This document shows, piece after piece, positions 6,702 to 14,057 of a DNA stretch of 37,492 bases. Numbering within the stretch: position 1 is the stretch's first letter; each line of letters opens with the position of its first letter. The position numbers and the translations under genes are program-made. A model generated the notes under the pieces. The model had not been told where the DNA came from, did not search any database, and was given only the letters and a program-made list of their open reading frames with translations. The stretch comes from an uncultured Desulfovibrio sp. (GTDB lineage Bacteria; Desulfobacterota; Desulfovibrionia; Desulfovibrionales; Desulfovibrionaceae), in contig UQJT01000024.1 in the NCBI GenBank assembly GCA_900541395.1, positions 1 through 37,492 on the forward strand, written 5' to 3'.

Positions 6702-7610
6702 ATGAAACATATGTTGCGGAAAACGGCGGCCCTGGCTCTGGCGCTGTGTCTGACCGTGGCCCTGGCCGGAATCGCCCTCGGCGCGGACGGCGGCAAGAAG
6801 GGCGTGTTGCTGGTGGCGTTCGGCACCAGCATGGATACGGGCGCTCCGGCCTATGAGGGCATTGAGGGGGCGTTCCGGAAGACGGGCGAACCTGTGGTAT
6901 GGGCGTTCACTTCCAATATTATCCGGGCCAAGATGGCCAAGCAGGGCGTGAAACTGCTGACCGTGCCCGAAGGTCTGGCCAAGCTGGCCGACGAGGGCGT
7001 CACGGATGTGACCGTGCAGTCCCTGCACATCATGGCCGGCGAGGAATACGCCAAGATGGAACGGCTGGTGCTGACCGACGTGCTGGCTCATCCCGATCGT
7101 TTCGCCAGCGTCAAGGTGGGGCGGCCTCTGGTGGAATCCATGCGGGACGCCCGCGACGTGGCGGAAGCCGTGCTCCATTCTTTGCCCGCCGCCCGCAGCG
7201 CCGACGACGCCGTGCTGCTTATGGCCCACGGTCAGGGCGAAGGCCGTTGCGACATGGTATTCGCGGGTATGAAGGACGTGGTCAATGATACCGATCCGCT
7301 GGCCTTCATGGCCTCGGTGGAAGGGTACCAGGGCATCGACCAGGTGCTGCCCGAGCTTCAGGCCAAAGGCGCCAAGCGCGTGTGGCTGCTGCCCTTCATG
7401 GTGGTGGCGGGCGATCACGCCCATAACGATCTGGCCGGCGACGAGCCCGATTCGTGGGCGTCCCTGTTGAAGGCCCAGGGCTTTGAGGTGTTCCCCGTGC
7501 TTAAAGGTCTGGGTGAAAACCCCGGCGTGCAGTCGGTGTTCGTGCGGCACGCTATGGAAACCGAAGACGACTATGCCCATCCCGTCGTCAAAACCAGCGC
7601 CGACGAATAG
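6702..7610 (+). CDS. cbiK: sirohydrochlorin cobaltochelatase, periplasmic type (CbiK)
   Basis: A 302-residue protein. Residues 1-28 are a signal peptide (MLRKTAALALALCLTVALAG, cleaved near LGA-D). The mature protein has the CbiK/HemH-like chelatase pattern: GVLLVAFGTSMDTG, LHIMAGEEYAKM, LLMAHGQGEG with its metal-site His, and FMVVAGDHAHNDLAGDEPDSW with the second His. CbiK inserts Co2+ (or Fe2+ in vitro) into sirohydrochlorin. Desulfovibrio vulgaris is known to have both a cytoplasmic enzyme and a periplasmic heme-binding form; the signal peptide places this one in the periplasmic class. AAGGAGG lies 8 nt before the ATG at 6702. Expression should be repressed by B12 through the leader riboswitch and terminator. 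Why the cell needs an exported chelatase is unresolved. Confidence 0.93.
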   Translation: MKHMLRKTAALALALCLTVALAGIALGADGGKKGVLLVAFGTSMDTGAPAYEGIEGAFRKTGEPVVWAFTSNIIRAKMAKQGVKLLTVPEGLAKLADEGVTDVTVQSLHIMAGEEYAKMERLVLTDVLAHPDRFASVKVGRPLVESMRDARDVAEAVLHSLPAARSADDAVLLMAHGQGEGRCDMVFAGMKDVVNDTDPLAFMASVEGYQGIDQVLPELQAKGAKRVWLLPFMVVAGDHAHNDLAGDEPDSWASLLKAQGFEVFPVLKGLGENPGVQSVFVRHAMETEDDYAHPVVKTSADE

Positions 7611-7660
7611 GACATAGCCCGATCGACGCTCGGAAACGGTTTTAATTTTGTTGTCGGTCT

Positions 7661-7694
7661 GGAATCCCGTCCCTGTCTTGGGGGGCGGGATTCC
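7661..7694 (+). terminator. hairpin downstream of cbiK
   Basis: GGAATCCCG (7661-7669) pairs with CGGGATTCC (7686-7694), extended by CCC/GGG inside. It sits 50 bp after the cbiK stop. No clear T run follows, so termination is uncertain. The rest of 7611-7898 is moderately AT-rich leader for the next gene (a TATTAT near 7793 may be a -10 box). Confidence 0.4.
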
Positions 7695-7898
7695 TGCGTA
7701 GAAGCGCTTGCTAAAAAAACTCTAGAAATCAGCCGCTTATTTAACTCCCCGGAATGCTGTAACAGCTCGGCGCATGGAATGTTTTTTGTAATATTATGAG
7801 CACGGGAAAATTATGCCTTTCGCGTCCGTGGCGTTCCGTCGGCGGCGACGGCGGAAAGAACGGTCCGGTTCGGCGTATCATGCTTTCAGGGAGTTGCC

Positions 7899-8825
7899 AT
7901 GAGTTTGTTGTTCCACCGGGGGGCCGGCCTTGTCCGGCTGGCGGGGTGCGCGCTGCTGGGCGCGCTGTTGGCGCTGGCGCCGCAGGCGGCGGAAACCGCG
8001 GGGGCGGCGTCGGCCCGCAAGGGGCCTGTCCAGGCCCGCAGCGCCATTTTGCTCGATTTGGATACCGTGACCGTGTTGTATGAACAGGACGCCGATCGCA
8101 AGGTACCCCCGGCCTCGCTGACCAAAATTTTATCCATGTATGTGGTGTTCGATCAGGTGCGGGCCAAGCGGGTGGCGCTGAGCGACAAGGTGACCGTCAG
8201 CCGGGCCGCCGCCAAAGAAGGGGGCTCGCGCATGGGGCTGCGCGCCGGAGAAACCCTGACCCTGGACAAATTGTTGTACGGCATGGCCGTGGCCTCGGGC
8301 AACGACGCCAGTTGCGCGGTGGCCGAGCATGTGGCCGGGTCGCAGATCAAATTTGTGCGGATGATGAACGCCACGGCCAAAAAACTGGGGATGGCCGACA
8401 GCGTGTTCGCCACGGTCAACGGCCTGCCTGCCAAGGGGCAGGTGACCACGGCCCGCGACATGCTCAATCTGGCCCGCAACTACATCGCGGTATATCCCGA
8501 GGCCCTGCGCTACCACTCCACCCGGTCCATCACCCACCACGGCCGCACCTGCACCAACAAAAATCCTCTGCTCGGCAGTTACCGGGGCGCGGACGGCCTG
8601 AAAACGGGCTGGACCACGGCTTCGGGCTACAACATCATCACCACGGCCCGGCGGGGCAAAACCCGGCTTTTGGCCGTCATGCTCGGCGCGAGCGACAGCG
8701 GCGTGCGCGAACGCGAGATCAACCGGCTTATGGACGCGGGGTTCGCCATGCGTTCCGGCAAGGCCGCCACGGTGGCCGCCGCCCTGGGCGTGACTTCAAA
8801 AAAAGCCCTGGCGTCGGGGAAATAA
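7899..8825 (+). CDS. D-alanyl-D-alanine carboxypeptidase (PBP5/6 family, peptidase S11)
   Basis: A 308-residue exported penicillin-binding protein. A signal sequence spans residues about 10-37. The three active-site motifs of family S11 are present: SLTK (S73, K76), SGN (133-135) and KTG (235-237). It trims the terminal D-Ala from peptidoglycan pentapeptides in the periplasm. It stops about 70 residues after KTG, so it lacks the beta-rich second domain and C-terminal amphipathic anchor of E. coli DacA; it may be soluble. AGGGAG precedes the ATG at 7899. It stands alone: cbiK is 288 bp upstream and the downstream region is non-coding. Confidence 0.92.
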   Translation: MSLLFHRGAGLVRLAGCALLGALLALAPQAAETAGAASARKGPVQARSAILLDLDTVTVLYEQDADRKVPPASLTKILSMYVVFDQVRAKRVALSDKVTVSRAAAKEGGSRMGLRAGETLTLDKLLYGMAVASGNDASCAVAEHVAGSQIKFVRMMNATAKKLGMADSVFATVNGLPAKGQVTTARDMLNLARNYIAVYPEALRYHSTRSITHHGRTCTNKNPLLGSYRGADGLKTGWTTASGYNIITTARRGKTRLLAVMLGASDSGVREREINRLMDAGFAMRSGKAATVAAALGVTSKKALASGK

Positions 8826-8872
8826 CGTTCGCCGCGCCCGCGCCCCGGCGCTTATGGGGAAGAAGCGCCGCC

Positions 8873-8910
8873 GAAAAGCAAAGGCGGTTCCCGGAGAAAG
8901 GAACCGCCTT
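8873..8910 (-). terminator. intrinsic terminator of the candidate RNA
   Basis: On the minus strand AAGGCGGTTCC (8910-8900), 8-nt loop, GGAACCGCCTT (8891-8881), then TGCTTTT. The 11-bp stem is perfect. The T run exists only on the minus strand, which sets the direction. Confidence 0.8.
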
Positions 8911-9171
8911 GTGGAGAGAGGAGTGCATGAAACTCTCGGTCAATCTATGTCGAAGGCATTTGTGAGGGTGCCTGTTTATCCCTTCCCTTGCGGGAATTGC
9001 CAGGGGATTGGCATTTCTCGGCTCTATGTCGAACGACTTGCGGTAAGACCCGCTCCTTGTCCCCGTCTGGGAAGCCGGTTCGCGCCTGCCGTTCCGCCGC
9101 TCGACCGGGTGGTCTGGCGTCCCCTACTTTACGGAGCGGCAGGCGCGGAGGGGGTGGTATGTCGCTTTGAC
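8873..9171 (-). ncRNA. candidate sigma-54-dependent structured RNA (undescribed)
   Basis: A roughly 300-nt minus-strand unit bounded by a near-perfect sigma-54 promoter (9180-9195) and an intrinsic terminator (8873-8910), with no plausible protein frame inside. The predicted 5' end GGTCAA (9172-9167) is complementary to TTGACC near the 3' end (8943-8938), giving a closing stem (7 bp counting the C/G pair). GCGCCTGCCG pairs with CGGCAGGCGC over a long range (10 bp), and TTCCC-GCAA-GGGAA and TGCCA-ATCCCC-TGGCA are local hairpins. TTCGACATAGA occurs twice (complements at 8944-8954 and 9023-9033), and CGACATA a third time near the 5' end. It does not resemble RNase P, tmRNA, 4.5S or a 6S RNA that I recognise. 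Confidence 0.6.
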
Positions 9172-9179
9172 CGGACTAT

Positions 9180-9196
9180 AGCAAGGCGCGTGCCAA
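9180..9196 (-). promoter_or_regulatory. sigma-54 (RpoN) promoter
   Basis: Minus strand TTGGCACGCGCCTTGCT: -24 TGGCAC and -12 TTGCT with exactly 10 bases between the invariant GG (9194-9193) and GC (9182-9181). This matches the RpoN consensus. Predicted start 9172-9168. Nothing but the candidate RNA lies downstream before a terminator. Confidence 0.8.
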
Positions 9197-9332
9197 ATGT
9201 GTGATAATTGCACAATTGATTGTTTCTACTGTAACTTTTGAAAAATACCGCCCGGAAAGCTGTTGTGAGATTTTCGCAAGTTGTTCAATAACCATACAGC
9301 CCGGACATGAGATGGACATATTTTGAACAGAG

Positions 9333-9523
9333 TTTGAGAACAGCCCGGGAATCGACGTTCCCGGGCTGTTCTCAAAAGGATGACAAACCCCGCTTCGCGG
9401 AGTTTGCTCCGTCCAGGCCGCAAGGCCGCTTGACGGAAAGACGCGAAAATCGTTCGTTCAACGGCGCGGCCGAGCCGCGACCTGCTCATAATTTTCAGGG
9501 CTGCCGACGTTGTCGACAGCCCT
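9333..9523. repeat. run of inverted repeats between the RNA promoter and hemL
   Basis: Four palindromes follow each other: a perfect 19-bp pair, TTTGAGAACAGCCCGGGAA (9333-9351) with its complement (9358-9376); CAAAC.CCGC/GCGG.GTTTG (9383-9406); CCGTC..GGCC-GCAA-GGCC..GACGG (9409-9437); and CAGGGCTG/CAGCCCTG (9495-9524 region). The last lies just beyond the hemL stop and may be its terminator. The 19-bp one has no T run on either strand; it lies about 140-180 bp upstream of the sigma-54 promoter, where an activator would bind. No protein frame in 9197-9549 looks real. Confidence 0.5.
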
Positions 9524-9549
9524 GAGACGACGCGGGCGTTTGAAACGCG

Positions 9550-10824
9550 CTACAGGCGCACGGCGCGGGCCGCGCGCAGGGCGGCCTCGAAGTCGGCCTC
9601 CTCGTGGGCGAACGATACCATGTTGGCCTCAAAGGCCGAAGGCGCGAGGAACACGCCCTGTTCCCGCATTTGTTTGTAAAAGCTTTCGAACAGGGCCAGG
9701 TCCACGGTCTGCACGTCCGCGAAGCCGCGCAGGGGGCGGTCCGTGAAATATATCGTGAACATCGAAGCTATATGCGGAATCTGCACCGCCACGCCCTTGC
9801 CGCGCAGGATGGATTCCAGCTCGGTCGCAAAGGCGTCCACGCGGCGTTCCAGGGCGTCGTAGTCTGCGTATTTGAGAACTTCCAGGGTGGCCAGTCCGGC
9901 GGCCATAGCCAGGGGATTGCCCGACAGCGTGCCCGCCTGGTACACGTCGCCCCGGGGCGCGATGCGCTCCATGAAGGCCGCCTTGCCGCCGTAGGCCCCC
10001 ACGGGCAGACCGCCGCCTATGATCTTGCCGAAGGTGGTCAGGTCGGGGGTGATGTCGAAGCGGCCCTGGGCCCCGGCGTAGGACAGGCGGAAACCGGTGA
10101 TCACCTCGTCGAACACCAGCAGCGCGCCGTGGGCCGTGCACAGATCGCGCAGGCCCCGGAGAAAGCCGGGCTCGGGCAGCATGAGGCCCATGTTGCCCGC
10201 CACGGGCTCCACGAACAGGGCGGCCACTTGGCCGGGGTGGGCCTCGAACAGGGCGCGCACGGCGTCCAGATCGTTGTAGGGGGCGAGCAGGGTGTCGCGC
10301 ACCGTGCTCGCGGGGACGCCCGGCGTGCCGGGGATGGAGAAGGTGGCCACCCCGGAGCCCGCGCTGGCCAGAAAGGCGTCGCCGTGGCCGTGATAGCCGC
10401 CGATGAACTTGATCAGCATATCGCGGCCGGTGACGCCGCGCGCCAGGCGCAGGGCGCTCATGGCGGCCTCGGTGCCCGAATTGACCATACGCACCATTTC
10501 CACGGAGGGCAGGGCGGCGCACACTTCCTCGGCCAGCCGCACTTCATCCTCGCAGGGCGCGCCGTAGCTGGTGCCGCGCGCGGCGGCCCGCTGCACGGCC
10601 CGCGTCACGTCGGGGTGGGCGTGGCCCAGAATCATGGGTCCCCACGACCCCACAAAATCGATGAAGGTTTCGCCGTCCGCCGTGGTCAGGCGCGAACCCT
10701 GGGCCGAGGCGATGAACAGAGGATCGCTGTGGACGTTGCGGCAGGCCCGCACCGGGCTGTTGACGCCGCCCGGAATAAGGGTCTGGGCGCGGGCGAAGAG
10801 TTCCTGGGAGCGACTGGTGTTCAT
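9550..10824 (-). CDS. hemL: glutamate-1-semialdehyde 2,1-aminomutase
   Basis: A 424-residue PLP enzyme that converts glutamate-1-semialdehyde to 5-aminolevulinate, the C5-route entry to tetrapyrroles. The fold-type-I aminotransferase features are clear: [12 protein letters not shown] at the N-terminus, [38 protein letters not shown], and the PLP-lysine segment [17 protein letters not shown]. Length is normal. The ATG at 10822-10824 overlaps the stop of ahbB (ATGA), so translation is probably coupled; GGAG lies upstream. The long frame reading through to 11520 is an artefact of high GC. Confidence 0.97.
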   Translation of the reverse strand: MNTSRSQELFARAQTLIPGGVNSPVRACRNVHSDPLFIASAQGSRLTTADGETFIDFVGSWGPMILGHAHPDVTRAVQRAAARGTSYGAPCEDEVRLAEEVCAALPSVEMVRMVNSGTEAAMSALRLARGVTGRDMLIKFIGGYHGHGDAFLASAGSGVATFSIPGTPGVPASTVRDTLLAPYNDLDAVRALFEAHPGQVAALFVEPVAGNMGLMLPEPGFLRGLRDLCTAHGALLVFDEVITGFRLSYAGAQGRFDITPDLTTFGKIIGGGLPVGAYGGKAAFMERIAPRGDVYQAGTLSGNPLAMAAGLATLEVLKYADYDALERRVDAFATELESILRGKGVAVQIPHIASMFTIYFTDRPLRGFADVQTVDLALFESFYKQMREQGVFLAPSAFEANMVSFAHEEADFEAALRAARAVRL

Positions 10825-11306
10825 TGCGCGTTCTCCGGAAAATAGGTCATGGAAATTTTTTTCAGTTCCTTCAGGCTTTCGAGCACCGCGTATTCCCGTA
10901 GGGGCGTGGCGCGCCGCAGTTCCTCCACCACGTCCAGGCACTCTTGTTCGCTTTTGCCGTGGATCATGGTATACAAGGTGTACGGCCAGTCCGGCGCGGT
11001 GTCGGGCCGGTAGTAGCAGTGCGAAATGCGCGGATGCTCCGCCGCCTTGGTCCCGGCCTCGTCCGCCAGGGCGGGATCGATGATCCAGGCTACCATGGCG
11101 TTGTGCTTCCAGCCCGTGCGCTGGTGTTTGATGCTGGCCCCGAAGCGGCGGATGGTGCCGTCCTCCTTGAGGCGCGTCAGCAGGGCGAGGACCTGTTCTT
11201 CGCTCAGGCCCGAGGCGGCCGCGATGTCGGCGTAAGGGGTGAGGGTGTCGGGCAGATTGTTCTGCACGATGCGCAAAACCGTTTGTTCCTGATCGGTGAA
11301 GTGCAT
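10821..11306 (-). CDS. ahbB: siroheme decarboxylase subunit (AhbB type, Lrp/AsnC fold)
   Basis: A 161-residue protein with an AsnC/Lrp-like N-terminal helix-turn-helix ([20 protein letters not shown], then [12 protein letters not shown]) and an RAM-like C-terminal half containing [20 protein letters not shown]. In sulfate reducers such proteins are not regulators but the AhbA/AhbB siroheme decarboxylase, which makes 12,18-didecarboxysiroheme in the siroheme-to-heme route. The SHCY..P.WPY segment and RRFGA point to AhbB rather than AhbA. Its stop overlaps the hemL start by 4 bp. A partner AhbA and the radical SAM enzymes AhbC and AhbD are not in the window. The ATG at 11304-11306 was chosen because the domain begins directly there. 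Confidence 0.82.
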   Translation of the reverse strand: MHFTDQEQTVLRIVQNNLPDTLTPYADIAAASGLSEEQVLALLTRLKEDGTIRRFGASIKHQRTGWKHNAMVAWIIDPALADEAGTKAAEHPRISHCYYRPDTAPDWPYTLYTMIHGKSEQECLDVVEELRRATPLREYAVLESLKELKKISMTYFPENAQ

Positions 11307-11416
11307 GGCTCGCCTGTTCCGTAAAGTGAAGGAAATCGGCCCGCGGGCCGCTCCGCAGCATAGCCCGTCGCCGTCGGCCGCGCAAGTAGGCCCGCTTGTG
11401 AAGCTTCCGACCTTTC

Positions 11417-11445
11417 TTGACACCGGGCCGCCGCCCCTTTAGGCC
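11417..11445 (+). promoter_or_regulatory. promoter candidate for hypD
   Basis: TTGACA (11417-11422), 17-bp spacer, TAGGCC (11440-11445). The -35 box is perfect and the -10 weak. It precedes two palindromes in the hypD leader. Confidence 0.4.
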
Positions 11446-11469
11446 ATGAGGAAAGAACGGCAAAGAAGG

Positions 11470-11544
11470 GCGGGGAGGCGCCGCCTCCCCGCACCTCTCC
11501 GGCAGGCGACCGCGGCCCACGTGGGGGGCCGGGGCGAAGCCCCG
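11470..11544. repeat. GC-rich palindrome pair in the hypD leader
   Basis: GCGGGGAGGC-GCC-GCCTCCCCGC (11470-11492) and CGGGGC-GAA-GCCCCG (11530-11544). The same two palindrome types, in the opposite order, precede yggS at 25699-25871. They look like copies of a dispersed intergenic repeat. Confidence 0.5.
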
Positions 11545-11561
11545 ACAAGGCAGGAGACATC

Positions 11562-12683
11562 ATGGATTTTTCCGCATCGTTTCAGGACCCGGAACTGTGT
11601 CGGGGCTTGCTGGCCCGACTGGAACGGGAGATGGCGGCCTACGGCAAACCCGTGCGCTTCATGGAAGTGTGCGGCACGCATACGGTGGCCATTTTTCAGA
11701 GCGGGCTGCGTTCGCTGCTGCCCCCGGGGCTGACGCACCTGTCCGGGCCGGGCTGTCCGGTGTGCGTCACGCACGACTCCGAAGTGGCGGCCTTTCTGGA
11801 CGTGGCGGGGCGCGACAAAACCGTCGTGGCCACCTTCGGCGACCTGTTGCGGGTGCCCGGCCCGGACGGCCGTTCGCTCAAGCACGCCCAGGCCGACGGA
11901 GCGCGGGTGCAGGTGGTGTATTCGCCCCTGGACGCCGTGCGGCTGGCCGAGGAACACCCCGGCGACATGGTGGTCTTTCTGGGCGTGGGCTTCGAGACCA
12001 CGGCCCCGGCCGTGGCGGGGGCCGTGCTGGCCGCCCGTCAAAAGAAGCTGGACAATTTTTGCGTGCTGTCCTGCCACAAGCTGGTGCCTCCGGCTCTGCG
12101 CGCCCTGCTGGACAACGACGAGGGCCGCTACGAGTGCGACATCGACGCTTTTCTGCTGCCCGGCCACGTGGCCGTGGTGCTGGGGCTGGAGCCCTTCCGC
12201 TTCGTGGCCGAAACTTACGGCCGCCCGGCCGTGGTGGCGGGCTTCGAACCGGCGGACATCCTCGGCGCCCTGTGCCTTATCGTGGAGCGGTTGCGCGCCG
12301 GACGGCCCGAGGCGGCCAACGCCTACGGCCGGGCGGTGGACGAGGGCGGCAGCCCCACGGCCCGCCGCGTTCTGGACGAGGTGTTCCGGGTGCGCGACGC
12401 GCGCTGGCGCGGTCTGGGACTTATCCCCCGCAGCGGTCTGGCCCTGCGCGAAGACTTCGCGCCCTTCGACGCCTTTGCGCGTCTGGACGTGACCCTGCCC
12501 CGGACCGGATCCATTCCCGGCTGCCGCTGCGGCCAGGTGCTGACCGGAGCCATCACCCCGGATCAGTGTCCGCTGTTCGGCAAGGCGTGCACCCCGCAGA
12601 ACCCCACCGGGCCGTGCATGGTGTCCACCGAGGGCAGTTGCGCGGCGTGGTACAAGTATCAGGGTCCGGCCTCGGGCAAATAA
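11562..12683 (+). CDS. hypD: hydrogenase maturation factor HypD
   Basis: A 373-residue protein of normal length. HypD with HypC is the scaffold on which the Fe(CN)2CO unit of [NiFe]-hydrogenase is built. Hallmarks: MEVCGTHT (C37, H40), SGPGCPVCVT (C65, C68), GFETTAP, and the C-terminal [4Fe-4S] cysteines in CRCGQVL and following residues (GKACTP, GPCMVS). GGAG precedes the ATG at 11562. hypE follows on the same strand after 359 bp filled by a structured repeat; hypC is not in the window. Confidence 0.96.
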   Translation: MDFSASFQDPELCRGLLARLEREMAAYGKPVRFMEVCGTHTVAIFQSGLRSLLPPGLTHLSGPGCPVCVTHDSEVAAFLDVAGRDKTVVATFGDLLRVPGPDGRSLKHAQADGARVQVVYSPLDAVRLAEEHPGDMVVFLGVGFETTAPAVAGAVLAARQKKLDNFCVLSCHKLVPPALRALLDNDEGRYECDIDAFLLPGHVAVVLGLEPFRFVAETYGRPAVVAGFEPADILGALCLIVERLRAGRPEAANAYGRAVDEGGSPTARRVLDEVFRVRDARWRGLGLIPRSGLALREDFAPFDAFARLDVTLPRTGSIPGCRCGQVLTGAITPDQCPLFGKACTPQNPTGPCMVSTEGSCAAWYKYQGPASGK

Positions 12684-12689
12684 GGTGAG

Positions 12690-12964
12690 CACCTTTAACC
12701 GCCGGAGGCGCGAGCGGTAGCGAGCTTGGAGACCGACCTACCGGGCGGCCCCGCAGGGGCCGTGCCCGTTGCCGAGCAACGCGAGGCCTACGGGCATCGA
12801 GAGCAGAGATGACGACCCCCCCGCCGCCTGGAAGGCGGCATGGAGGGGGGCGAGGAGCGGACGAATGGTTCGCGAAGCGCGGCCTTTGGGCGGCGCAGCC
12901 GCACGAAGGCGCAAGCGTAGCCGGCGGCGGCCGAAGCCTGCCTTTGCCGCACTGGAAGTGCGGC
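12690..12964. repeat. structured hairpin repeat, copy D1 (hypD-hypE gap)
   Basis: Homologous to the element at 17130. Hairpin 1: GCCGCCT-GGA-AGGCGGC (12823-12839) inside a C-run/G-run outer stem (12816-12822 with 12845-12850). Hairpin 2 around 12879-12915 has a GCA loop, with GCGGC/GCCGC and GCCTT/AAGGC stems. Hairpin 3: GCCGCACT-GGA-AGTGCGGC. This copy also has an inserted hairpin CGGCCCC-GCA-GGGGCCG (12746-12762). Shared flanks include GGGGGGCGAGGAGCGG and GGCCGAAGCCTGCCTTTGCC. The remaining bases to 13042 hold the hypE Shine-Dalgarno (AAGGA). Confidence 0.75.
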
Positions 12965-13042
12965 TGCCTCCGCGTTGCCGCAGTCGTTGCCGAAAGCCGT
13001 CTACCGCCCGCTATACACCGCCATTGGCAATAAGGATAGAGC

Positions 13043-14050
13043 ATGACCAAACTTCTTCTGGACAGCGGCAGCGGCGGCCGGGCTTCGCAGCGCCTTATCG
13101 CGGACGTGTTCGTGCGCCATTTCGACAACGGCATCCTGCGCCGCATGGACGACGGCGCGGTACTGGACATCCGGGGGCCCATCGCCATGAGCACCGACGG
13201 CTACACCGTCACGCCCCTGTTTTTCCCCGGCGGCGATATCGGCAGTCTGGCCGTGCACGGCACGGTCAACGACGTGTCCATGATGGGCGCGCGGCCCCGG
13301 TATCTGAGTTGCGCCTTCATCCTGGAAGAGGGCCTGGACCTCGAGCTTCTGGAGCGCGTGGCCGAATCCATGGCCGAGGCGGCCCGGGCCGCGGGCGTGG
13401 CCGTCGTCACCGGCGACACCAAGGTGGTGCCGCGCGGCGCGTGCGACAAGATGTTCATCACCACCACCGGGGTGGGCGAGGTGTTCGCGGACCCCGCGCC
13501 CTCGGGACATGCCGCCCGGCCGGGCGACGCGGTGCTGATCAGCGGGGCCATGGGCGATCACGGGCTGACGATCATGGCCCGGCGCGAGGAGCTTTCGTTC
13601 ATGAGCGACGTGGCCAGCGACAGCGCGCCCCTGAACCGGCTGACGGAGCGACTGATCACCGAGGTGGGCGACATCCACGTCCTGCGCGACCCCACGCGCG
13701 GCGGCCTGGCCACCACCCTGAACGAAATAGCCGAACAGTCGGGCGTGTCCTGCCTGCTGGACGAGGCCGCCGTTCCCGTGCACGAGAACGTGCGGGCCGG
13801 GTGCGGCGTGCTGGGGCTCGATCCTTTGTACCTCGCCAACGAGGGCAAGTTGATCTGCGTCCTGCCCGGGGAGAAGGCCGCCGCCGCCCTGGCCGTCATG
13901 CGGGACGAGCCCGTGGGGGCCGAAGCCGCCCTGGTGGGCGAAATCATGGCCGTGGAAGGCGCTTCGCCGCGCGTGACGCTGCGTACCCGCATGGGCGGGC
14001 AGCGCCTGTTGTCCATGCTGGAAGGGGCGCAATTGCCCCGTATTTGTTAG
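13043..14050 (+). CDS. hypE: hydrogenase maturation factor HypE
   Basis: A 335-residue PurM-like protein. HypE receives a carbamoyl group from HypF on its C-terminal cysteine and dehydrates it to thiocyanate, the source of the CN ligands of [NiFe]-hydrogenase. The diagnostic C-terminus PRIC is intact. ATP-binding motifs are present: DSGSGGRASQ near the start, GDTKVVPRG, and DPTRGGLATTLNEIA. AAGGATAGAGC precedes the ATG at 13043. Same strand as hypD but 359 bp away, so transcription from hypD must pass the D1 repeat. Confidence 0.97.
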   Translation: MTKLLLDSGSGGRASQRLIADVFVRHFDNGILRRMDDGAVLDIRGPIAMSTDGYTVTPLFFPGGDIGSLAVHGTVNDVSMMGARPRYLSCAFILEEGLDLELLERVAESMAEAARAAGVAVVTGDTKVVPRGACDKMFITTTGVGEVFADPAPSGHAARPGDAVLISGAMGDHGLTIMARREELSFMSDVASDSAPLNRLTERLITEVGDIHVLRDPTRGGLATTLNEIAEQSGVSCLLDEAAVPVHENVRAGCGVLGLDPLYLANEGKLICVLPGEKAAAALAVMRDEPVGAEAALVGEIMAVEGASPRVTLRTRMGGQRLLSMLEGAQLPRIC

Positions 14051-14057
14051 CGCCGTC

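Noticed and set aside
7796..8083. A 95-codon frame overlapping the dacA-type gene start
   Set aside because: Out of frame with a well-supported S11 peptidase and without family features.
8880..9170. 6S RNA, RNase P RNA, tmRNA or 4.5S RNA in the candidate RNA region
   Set aside because: None of the conserved cores I know appears on either strand; kept as an unnamed candidate.
9226..9489. An 87-codon minus-strand frame between the candidate RNA and hemL
   Set aside because: It runs through the inverted repeats, has no Shine-Dalgarno and no recognisable pattern.
12684..13042. CRISPR array or insertion sequence in the hypD-hypE gap
   Set aside because: No regularly spaced direct repeats and no transposase frame; the palindromes match the D repeat family instead.
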